Source: Methanomassiliicoccales archaeon (lineage in GTDB: Archaea; Thermoplasmatota; Thermoplasmata; Methanomassiliicoccales; UBA472). From it: a stretch of 13,174 nt of DNA. How positions within the stretch are numbered: position 1 is the stretch's first letter; each line of letters opens with the position of its first letter. Below the pieces are notes generated by a model. It saw nothing but the letters and a program-made list of their open reading frames with translations, did not search any database and was not told where the DNA came from. Both the position numbers and the translations under genes were made by a program. The stretch is from NCBI GenBank assembly GCA_028679935.1, contig JAJRAL010000115.1, positions 1-13,174 on the forward strand. Reading direction: 5' to 3'. Positions 1 through 7,921 of this stretch are shown one piece after another.

Positions 1-2158
<2,158 letters not shown>

Positions 2159-2173
2159 CTAAGGGGTTCGCCG

Positions 2174-2181
2174 TATAAATA
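2174..2181 (-). promoter_or_regulatory. Possible TATA box for gyrB
   Basis: The element reads TATAAATA on the plus strand and TATTTATA on the minus strand, so it is nearly symmetric and its direction is not fixed by sequence. If it serves gyrB, transcription would begin near 2150, leaving a leader of roughly 95 bases before the GGTGA ribosome-binding site. It could instead be a second thiC promoter element. Confidence 0.4.
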
Positions 2182-2201
2182 CCCTTCGCGCACAGTCTGG
2201 C

Positions 2202-2209
2202 TATATAAA
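2202..2209 (+). promoter_or_regulatory. Probable TATA box for thiC
   Basis: TATATAAA is the better of the two TATA-like elements between gyrB and thiC. A start about 25 bases downstream would fall near 2231, exactly where a GC-rich hairpin begins, giving a leader of about 100 bases. The direction is inferred from spacing only. Confidence 0.45.
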
Positions 2210-2230
2210 GAATGCCGACCCCGCCGAAAC

Positions 2231-2257
2231 GGCCGGGAAACTGGCCTTGATCAAGCC
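2231..2257 (+). promoter_or_regulatory. Hairpin and palindrome in the thiC leader
   Basis: GGCCGGGAAACTGGCC at 2231-2246 folds into a 6-bp stem (one G-U pair) closed by a GAAA tetraloop. It is followed directly by the perfect 10-bp palindrome CTTGATCAAG at 2246-2255. I looked for the conserved CUGAGA and downstream sequences of a TPP (THI-box) riboswitch and did not find them. The element could be a leader structure, an operator for a regulator, or chance in GC-rich DNA. Confidence 0.35.
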
Positions 2258-2332
2258 ACGGCAACGCTGTCCCCGAAGGCATCCTTGCACCCGGACCAAG
2301 ATTGAAATATCGCAAGGGGGTAAGGTTGGGCG

Positions 2333-3601
2333 ATGCATCTCATGGCGGACGCACGGAAAGGACCGACGCCGACGCTCAAACGAGCGGCGGAGAGGGAGGG
2401 TGTCGAGGTCGCGAGGCTGCGCCGGGCGGTCGCTGCTGGCCGTGCCGTCATCCCTTCGAATCCCATCCATGATCCCGATCCGGTGGCGATCGGCGAGGGA
2501 CTGCGAGTCAAGGTCAATGTCAACCTCGGCACCTCGAAAGACCATGTCAACGTCAAGGAGGAGCTGGAGAAAGCTCGGATCGCGATGCGCTTCGGCGCCG
2601 ATGCGGTCATGGACCTCTCTACCGGAGGAGACATCGACGCGATACGACGACGCATCCTCAAGGAGGTCTCGCTGCCCGTCGGCACCGTCCCGATCTACCA
2701 GACGGGCCTTAGAATGGCCCGCAAGAGCGCCGTGGTGGACATGGACGAGGACGACATCTTCGACGGCATCGAGAAGCACGCCAAGGACGGCGTGGACTTC
2801 ATGACGGTGCACTGCGGCATAACGCGCGAGAGCTGCGCGACGCTGCGCGCGTCCGATCGGATCACCGACGTCGTCTCCAGGGGCGGGGCGTTCCTCGTCG
2901 CCTGGATACTTCACAATGAGCTAGAGAACCCTTTGTACGAGAGGTTCGACTACCTCCTCGAGATGGCGCGGAAGTACGACTTCGCCCTCTCCCTCGGGGA
3001 CGGGCTGAGGCCTGGATGCGTCCACGACGCGACCGACGCCGCTCAGCTGCACGAGCTGATCATCCTCGGCAAGCTCGTCAAGAGGGCGAGGAAGGCGGGC
3101 GTCCAGGCGATGGTCGAGGGACCGGGGCACGTTCCCTTGGACCAGATAGCGGCGAACGTCCGAATCGAGAAGTCGGTCTGCGACGGCGCGCCCTTCTACG
3201 TGCTCGGTCCGCTGGTGACCGATATCGCGCCGGGCTACGACCACATCACAGCCGCGATCGGCGGAGCGGTAGCGGCAATGAGCGGCGCGGACTTCCTGTG
3301 CTATGTGACGCCGGCGGAACACCTCTGCCTACCGACCCCTGACGATGTCCGCGAGGGAGTCATCGCGAGCAGGATCGCGGCCCATGCGGCCGACATCGCC
3401 TGCGGGCGTGGAAGGGAGTGGGACGACGAAATGGCCAAGGCCCGGAAGGACCTGAACTGGGAGAGGATGTTCGAGCTCGCCTTGGACACGGAGAAGGCGA
3501 GGGCGTACCGCGGACGCGGACACAACGAGGATACCGAGGGCTGCGCGATGTGCGGCGACGTCTGCGCGATCAAGATTGTGAAGGATTACCTGAAACGGTA
3601 A
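2333..3601 (+). CDS. thiC: Phosphomethylpyrimidine synthase ThiC (short form)
   Basis: ThiC is a radical-SAM [4Fe-4S] enzyme that rearranges 5-aminoimidazole ribotide into HMP phosphate, the pyrimidine moiety of thiamine. The 422 residues match the short form lacking the long N-terminal extension of many bacterial enzymes. Recognisable segments are NPIHDPDPVAIG (43-54), VNVNLGTS (61-68), DAVMDLSTGGD (90-100), VGTVPIYQ (116-123), MTVHCGIT (157-164), GLRPGC (224-229), VEGPGHVPLDQI (261-272), GPLVTDIAPGYDHI (292-305) and YVTPAEHLCLP (324-334). The C-terminal cluster motif is C404-x2-C407-x3-C411. Start choice is between 2333 and an in-frame ATG at 2342; neither has a strong ribosome-binding site. 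The ThiC paralogue BzaF (5-hydroxybenzimidazole synthase) is an alternative, but thi4 in the same window favours thiamine synthesis. It converges on the next gene, with about 10 bases between stops. Confidence 0.93.
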   Translation: MHLMADARKGPTPTLKRAAEREGVEVARLRRAVAAGRAVIPSNPIHDPDPVAIGEGLRVKVNVNLGTSKDHVNVKEELEKARIAMRFGADAVMDLSTGGDIDAIRRRILKEVSLPVGTVPIYQTGLRMARKSAVVDMDEDDIFDGIEKHAKDGVDFMTVHCGITRESCATLRASDRITDVVSRGGAFLVAWILHNELENPLYERFDYLLEMARKYDFALSLGDGLRPGCVHDATDAAQLHELIILGKLVKRARKAGVQAMVEGPGHVPLDQIAANVRIEKSVCDGAPFYVLGPLVTDIAPGYDHITAAIGGAVAAMSGADFLCYVTPAEHLCLPTPDDVREGVIASRIAAHAADIACGRGREWDDEMAKARKDLNWERMFELALDTEKARAYRGRGHNEDTEGCAMCGDVCAIKIVKDYLKR

Positions 3602-3611
3602 CGCTACGACG

Positions 3612-4313
3612 CTAGGGGGCGAGCAGCTCCTTCAACTTCTGCAGAAGGTCGAACGCATGGATTCGACTGCCGCAGTACTCGCACCTGACCGTATCGCCCG
3701 TCTCCGGCAAGTCGAGGTTCGCCCCGCAGTTCGGGCATTTGACGCTGGTGACGACGATCCCGCCGTTCGCCATCTGATCGCGGAGTGCGCCGAAATCGAA
3801 CACCGTCCTCTCTCTGTTCTTCTCCAGCTCGACCTCATGGAGCCTCTTCCTGACCGCCTTGTCCAGCGACCTCACGAACATCGCGAGCGGCTTCTCATCG
3901 GTGGGCTTGAACGGATTGGGAGAGGCTTCCTTGTCGGCCCCGATTCTATCGTCGAGCCCGGCGAGCGCGAGCTCCGCGGTTCCGCCCTGGGCGCGGTAAT
4001 TGATGATTACGAACTTCTGGAAGAGGACCTCTCTGATGCTCACTCCGCTGATAGACTCGAGGCCCATCTCCGTGAAGAGGTCGAAGTTCGCGTCGAGCAG
4101 CCCCACCTCCCTTATCGCGATGAGCCTGAGATTTGTGATCAGGATGGTGAGCGTGGCCCATGTCTTCACTGGCGCATCATTGATCGCGATACTCGAGACG
4201 ACCTGTGCACTCGCACACCAGGTTTCGAGGATCTCCTCCTTGCCGCGCAGGATGACAGCGTCGAGTGGATTGTGCTCGATCTTCGCATTCTCTTTGATGT
4301 CCAGGCGATTCAC
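3612..4313 (-). CDS. Conserved hypothetical protein with C-terminal zinc ribbon
   Basis: I do not recognise this family. The 233-residue protein has two parts. Residues 1-125 alternate short beta-like hydrophobic stretches (VKTWATLTILITNLRLIAIREVG region, VLFQKFVIINYR), a pattern like a PH-type or GRAM-type beta domain. A linker and a charged helix (about 140-170) follow. The C-terminus is a zinc ribbon with C193-x2-C196 and C211-x2-C214, then a short amphipathic helix. No signal peptide or transmembrane segment is obvious. The start at 4313 is GTG, and the sequence GGAGGTGA overlaps it, so the true start may lie a few codons downstream; no in-frame ATG is available nearby. A TATA-like ATTAAATA on the minus strand at about 4356-4363 is suitably placed. 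It lies between thiC (convergent) and a tRNA on the same strand. Confidence 0.8.
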   Translation of the reverse strand: MNRLDIKENAKIEHNPLDAVILRGKEEILETWCASAQVVSSIAINDAPVKTWATLTILITNLRLIAIREVGLLDANFDLFTEMGLESISGVSIREVLFQKFVIINYRAQGGTAELALAGLDDRIGADKEASPNPFKPTDEKPLAMFVRSLDKAVRKRLHEVELEKNRERTVFDFGALRDQMANGGIVVTSVKCPNCGANLDLPETGDTVRCEYCGSRIHAFDLLQKLKELLAP

Positions 4314-4392
4314 CTCCGGCAGGTGTTCCTGCTCTCAGATGAATTGCTGGCTCGGTATTTAATGGTGAGACGGCGGGGCGACGAGATGAGGA

Positions 4393-4498
4393 TGGAGCCA
4401 CTGGAGGGGATCGAACCCCCGGCCTACGGTTTACGAAACCGTCGCTCTATAGCGGCCCCGGGCGGAAGTGCCAGAGGCTGCCGCTGAGCTACAGTGGC
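4393..4498 (-). tRNA. tRNA-Thr(CGT) with an intron in the D-loop
   Basis: Read on the minus strand, the acceptor stem is GCCACTG/CAGTGGC with discriminator T and an encoded CCA. The D-stem is GCTC/GAGC. The anticodon arm is ACGGT-TTCGTAA-ACCGT, anticodon CGT reading ACG threonine codons. The variable loop is AGGCC and the T-arm GGGGG-TTCGATC-CCCTC (one G-T pair). The D-arm is interrupted by 31 extra bases. Removing 4449-4479 leaves GCTC-AGCGGCA-GAGC, a standard D-arm, and a mature tRNA of 75 bases including CCA (72 without it). All stems are intact after removal, so this looks like a functional gene rather than a pseudogene. A TATA-like TTTAAA lies about 30 bases upstream. Confidence 0.93.
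4449..4479 (-). other. tRNA intron at the D-loop with canonical bulge-helix-bulge
   Basis: The predicted fold has an outer helix GCTC:GAGC (the D-stem), a 3-nt bulge ATA on the 3' strand, a 4-bp central helix AGCG:CGCT, a 3-nt bulge GCA on the 5' strand, and an inner helix GCCTC:GGGGC (one T-G pair). This is the 3-4-3 bulge-helix-bulge cut by archaeal tRNA splicing endonuclease. Cleavage after the second bulge base on each side removes 31 bases and joins AGCGGC to AGAGC, between about positions 20 and 21. The usual archaeal site is 37/38 next to the anticodon. Confidence 0.88.
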
Positions 4499-4526
4499 GA
4501 GCAGGATGCCAACAACATATGCTCCG

Positions 4527-4534
4527 ATTTAAAC
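4527..4534 (-). promoter_or_regulatory. TATA box of the tRNA-Thr gene
   Basis: On the minus strand GTTTAAAT sits about 30 bases upstream of the mature tRNA 5' end, the usual distance for an archaeal TBP site with a short 5' leader. Confidence 0.55.
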
Positions 4535-4604
4535 TTTCCTGGGATGGTCCTCTGGAGCCGCTGGTTTTCGACCGTGCCGGACATCGACCAGTCTGGACAT
4601 AAGT

Positions 4605-4612
4605 CATATATT
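4605..4612 (+). promoter_or_regulatory. Probable TATA box for the DnaA-type ATPase gene
   Basis: CATATATT lies about 28 bases upstream of the predicted transcription start near 4635. That gives a leader of about 80 bases to the ATG at 4716, or a very short one to the TTG at 4641. It diverges from the tRNA promoter. Confidence 0.45.
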
Positions 4613-4715
4613 CGCCCATGGCGCTCTTGACACGGTCAACTTGCTGGAATCTCACGGTGTCGCCGAGGGACACCTCGTCGACACCCATCATGGTGGGGAG
4701 GGTGTTCTCAAGCGG

Positions 4716-6773
4716 ATGCTAGACGACGTCCGCAAGTTCGGCTTCTCGGGGTATCTGAAGTCGTCCTACTCCACCGCCGCCGGCTCCTCAGAGGGGATGA
4801 TCGGCTTCAATTCGGGCGAGCCGTCGGTCACGATCTATGTATTCAAGAAGGCCGGGTCCTCGGCTGAGAGAGTGTACCAGGGACAGAGGGCCGCGGAGTT
4901 CATCTGGGAGGACTCGATGAACGCGGAGTGCTCGCTCTCGCTCCACTCACGAATATCCGTCCAGGACCTGGAAAAGAGATTCGCCGAGGCGAAGGTGGGA
5001 AGGGTCGAACTGCTTCCGCCCCCGTCAATCGGTGCGGCGAAGGGCGTGGGCGAGATACAGCGCCTCGCGGGAAAGGAGGACGCCGCGGCGCAGCGCATTC
5101 TGGCCTGGGCGAAGGAGGGCTACAACGTCAGCAACCTGGTCCGCCTTTACCTCACGGACCCGAGCGCGGCGACGAGGGCGCTACCGTACTTCGAGGCGAA
5201 CATCCAACGATTGCAGTCGCTGGAGGAGGTGCTTCGTCTTCTCGACACGGAAGGGTATGAACGAGAGGCGGAGTCGCTGGAAAGGCGAATGCACGATCCC
5301 GAACGCCTGCTGGACCTGGAGGGCGAGCTGGAGGAGCTGCGCCGCAGGATCGAGGGATACGAGGTCGCGAGGGCCGAGGAGGAGATCCGCGAGTCGATGG
5401 AACGGAAAGCGGTCGACGAGAAGATCGACTCCGTCTACGACCTAATACTCCAGTACCACCGGCAGCAGAGCGGGGAGAGCGCCGCGCCTACGTGCGAGGT
5501 GTGCGGCTCGCCGCTTCAAGAGGACGGCGCTTGTCCCAAATGCGCCTCTTACGAGCCCAAGCCCAGGTTCGGCAGGAGCCTGAATCCGCGCTTCACCTTC
5601 GATTCCTTCGTCTCGGGTCCGAGCAACCGGTTCGCCGAGGCGGCCGCGAAGGCCGTGGCTGAGAACCCGGGCAAGTCATACAACCCCCTCTTCCTCTACT
5701 CGAAATCCGGCCTGGGAAAGACGCACCTGCTGCAGGCCATCGGGAACAAGATCGCCTCGGCCGGCGGGGTGGTGACATACGCCCCGACGGACGTGTTCGA
5801 GGCGGAGCTGATCGGCGCGGTGACGAACAACACGCTAGAGGAGATGCGAAAGGCGTACCGCGGATCGGACGCGCTGCTGATCGACGACGTGCAGTTCCTC
5901 ACCGGCAAGGAACGGATCCAGGAGGAACTCTTCCAGGCGTTCACGGAGATCACGGAGAGGAGAGGGCAGGTCGTCCTCGCCGCCGACCGCATGCCGAAGG
6001 AGATACCGTCGCTGAGCGAGCGCCTGATCTCCCGCTTCGAGTCCGGCCTCGTGGCGGACATCCAGCCCTGCGACTACGAGACGAGACGCGCGATCCTCGA
6101 GCGGAGGGTGACGAACGAGAAGCTCGACGTGCCGCCGGACGTGCTGCTCTACATAGCCGAGGTCTGCAAGGACAACGTGAGGCAGCTCGAGGGCGGGCTG
6201 AACCGCGTCGTCGCCTTTTCCTCGCTGATGCACTCGACGATATCGATCTCGCTGGCTCAGGAGATCCTGAGACAGGAGGAGAGGAACGCCAGGCGCCAGC
6301 TCACCCCGAAGGTCGAGCTGCTCTCGGGCAAGAGCTACCTCCTCGAGGAGCAGAAGCCCGATTTCGCCCACCGCCTCTTCGTCGGCAAGGTCCGCGAGGG
6401 TCGGGACGGCCTGGCGATAGTCCGCGGTCATCCACGAGGGCTCAGGCAGCGGCTCGAGCAGACCGAGGCGGCGATCCTCTGGCTCACCGACAAGGAGAGC
6501 AAGGAGGAGGCGACGATACCGCCGTCGCTCGAGAGGATCATGGTCACCGTCGAGGAGTTCATGGAGGACAGCCCGAAGGCGGTCATCCTGCTGGACGACG
6601 TGCAGTATCTGATCAGCAACAACGCGTTCGAGGGCCTCGCCCGTTTCGTTCGGACGCTGGTCGACGAGGTGTCGGAGCGGGACGCAATCTTCATCCTTTC
6701 CATCGATCCAGAAGGCCTCAAGCCTCAGGAGCGTTCGGTGATCGAACGGGAGATGGAAGTCGTCCGCACCTGA
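4716..6773 (+). CDS. DnaA-type AAA+ ATPase fused to zinc ribbon and DUF835-like domain
   Basis: Numbering is from the ATG at 4716 (685 aa). Residues 1-100 form an unassigned domain (GFSGYLKSSY..., possibly DUF4388/DUF2226-like). Residues 105-255 are helical and highly charged, with a coiled coil near 185-250. A zinc ribbon follows: C260, C263, C273, C276. Residues 290-520 match DnaA domain III in order: NPRFTFDSFVSGPSNRFA, SGLGKTHLLQAIGN (Walker A, K335 T336), LLIDDVQFLTGKERIQEE (Walker B, D390 D391), AADRMPKEIPSL (sensor 1), RLISRFESGL (box VII arginine, R440) and NVRQLEGGLNRV (sensor 2, R489). No DnaA domain IV helix-turn-helix follows. Residues 533-675 instead look like DUF835 (GKSYLLEE, LAIVRGHP, LWLTD, ILLDDVQYLISNNAFE, SIDPEGL). 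The ATG has GGGAGGGTG upstream; a TTG at 4641 would add 25 residues. The likely role is an ATP-driven switch, regulatory or DNA-associated; the substrate is unknown. Replication initiation is unproven. Confidence 0.9.
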   Translation: MLDDVRKFGFSGYLKSSYSTAAGSSEGMIGFNSGEPSVTIYVFKKAGSSAERVYQGQRAAEFIWEDSMNAECSLSLHSRISVQDLEKRFAEAKVGRVELLPPPSIGAAKGVGEIQRLAGKEDAAAQRILAWAKEGYNVSNLVRLYLTDPSAATRALPYFEANIQRLQSLEEVLRLLDTEGYEREAESLERRMHDPERLLDLEGELEELRRRIEGYEVARAEEEIRESMERKAVDEKIDSVYDLILQYHRQQSGESAAPTCEVCGSPLQEDGACPKCASYEPKPRFGRSLNPRFTFDSFVSGPSNRFAEAAAKAVAENPGKSYNPLFLYSKSGLGKTHLLQAIGNKIASAGGVVTYAPTDVFEAELIGAVTNNTLEEMRKAYRGSDALLIDDVQFLTGKERIQEELFQAFTEITERRGQVVLAADRMPKEIPSLSERLISRFESGLVADIQPCDYETRRAILERRVTNEKLDVPPDVLLYIAEVCKDNVRQLEGGLNRVVAFSSLMHSTISISLAQEILRQEERNARRQLTPKVELLSGKSYLLEEQKPDFAHRLFVGKVREGRDGLAIVRGHPRGLRQRLEQTEAAILWLTDKESKEEATIPPSLERIMVTVEEFMEDSPKAVILLDDVQYLISNNAFEGLARFVRTLVDEVSERDAIFILSIDPEGLKPQERSVIEREMEVVRT

Positions 6774-6776
6774 AGC

Positions 6777-7826
6777 TCAGATGTACTTCGCTTCCGACTT
6801 GAACTCGAGAAGGCGCTCGACCGATTCCTCGTACTTGCCCGCTTTGGTGGCCGTGCCGGCCTCCTTGAGGACTTTGACGAGGGTGGAGACGTCCTTCCCC
6901 TGCGCCTTCGCATCCAGCAGCTGCGTTCTCGCCTTCTTGAGCTCGCTGGTGAGGATGTCCGGAAGGGTCTTCAACACCTCTTCGCGCCCCTTGCGCGCGA
7001 GTATGCCCATCATGCTCCAATCGCCGTGCTCGCCCGCGTCCCTCGCCTCGCTCAGGAGCCTGTGGCTCTCGCGCACGTCGACGTAGAAGCGCTCGCAGCC
7101 CGCGATGAGCTTCTCCAGCTCGTCGGCGAGCTCGTTCGCTTCGATGTACTTGCCGGTGAGCTTCTCGGCGGCCTTCTTGCCCTCCTTCGACTCGAGCAGC
7201 GCGCCGGGCAGGTCGCCCTGTGCCCGCCTCTCCTTGACCTTCGCGATCGCCTCGCCGATCCCGGTGGGGTCCGAACCCATCGACTTGGCCACCTCGATCA
7301 GCTTCTCGAGGTATTGGGTCTCGCGGTCGAGCCTGGCATCGATGGCGCTCCTAAGGCTCGCCTGGCACTCCTTGACGTATCGCACCGCGGAGACGATGTC
7401 CCTCTCCTTGCCGGCGTGGACCGCCTTGTCGATCAATCTGCGCGCGTCGGAAACGTCGACGTCGTTCTCCTTTGCCAGCGTGAGGAGGGGCTTGACCTCC
7501 GCCACCAGCTCGGGGAACTTCTTCCTGAGCTCGGCCTCGTCGAACTCAGGGCCCTTCTCGGCCTCTATCGCCGGAATCGCGGCAGGGGCCGGCGGCGCCA
7601 TCTCAATCGGGGGCGCGGGTTGCGCGGCGGTCGATGCCGCCTCCGTCGACTCGAAGCTCGCCCCGCATTTCGGGCAGGTCGCCGCTTCAGGCGAGACGGC
7701 CTCGCCGCAGACGGGACAGACGGTCTCCGCTACCTCCTCGATGACGAACTCCACCCCGCAATTGGGGCACTTGGTGGTCTCTCCCTTGATGTGATATCCG
7801 CAGTCAGGACAATCGAACTCGAACAT
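6777..7826 (-). CDS. Double zinc-ribbon protein with long helical C-terminal region
   Basis: I do not recognise a named family. The 349-residue protein starts with two zinc ribbons (C6-C9/C20-C23 and C37-C40/C51-C54). A flexible Ala/Pro/Glu-rich linker spans about 57-95, and from 95 to the end it is almost entirely charged amphipathic helix. The helical part contains loosely repeated segments of the type 'ELVAEVKPLLTLAKENDVDV' and 'YLEKLIEVAKSMGSDPTGI', suggesting helical repeats or a coiled-coil scaffold. No membrane segment is seen. The ATG at 7826 is preferred because AAGGAGGAGG lies directly upstream; an in-frame TTG at 7865 would add 13 residues. Its stop lies 3 bases from that of the convergent DnaA-type ATPase, which has a similar zinc-ribbon-plus-helix make-up. 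It may be co-transcribed with the upstream endonuclease IV homologue, although a 95-base gap separates them. Confidence 0.85.
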   Translation of the reverse strand: MFEFDCPDCGYHIKGETTKCPNCGVEFVIEEVAETVCPVCGEAVSPEAATCPKCGASFESTEAASTAAQPAPPIEMAPPAPAAIPAIEAEKGPEFDEAELRKKFPELVAEVKPLLTLAKENDVDVSDARRLIDKAVHAGKERDIVSAVRYVKECQASLRSAIDARLDRETQYLEKLIEVAKSMGSDPTGIGEAIAKVKERRAQGDLPGALLESKEGKKAAEKLTGKYIEANELADELEKLIAGCERFYVDVRESHRLLSEARDAGEHGDWSMMGILARKGREEVLKTLPDILTSELKKARTQLLDAKAQGKDVSTLVKVLKEAGTATKAGKYEESVERLLEFKSEAKYI

Positions 7827-7921
7827 GTCCTCCTCCTTGCCCGCTCCAGAGTCCTGACCTGCCAAAAGGAATCGCTCCAGTGTTGGTGGTTCAATCGCGA
7901 GTTAGGGTCAAATAACTGTCG

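Noticed and set aside
2233..2330. TPP (THI-box) riboswitch before thiC
   Set aside because: The conserved CUGAGA and the downstream GAACCUGAU-type segment are absent; only a generic hairpin and a palindrome are seen.
4441..4500. Degenerate tRNA or tRNA pseudogene because of extra D-arm sequence
   Set aside because: The extra 31 bases form an exact bulge-helix-bulge, and their removal restores every stem, so an intron explains the data better.
4641..4715. N-terminal extension of the DnaA-type ATPase from TTG 4641
   Set aside because: The ATG at 4716 has a purine-rich ribosome-binding site and the extension has no domain-like character; the TTG cannot be fully excluded.
6550..6640. Second AAA+ Walker B (LLDDVQYL) in the C-terminal part of the DnaA-type protein
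   Set aside because: It resembles the LDDVQFL of the DnaA module, but no Walker A precedes it and the context matches the DUF835 pattern (LDG-x-YLI-x-N).
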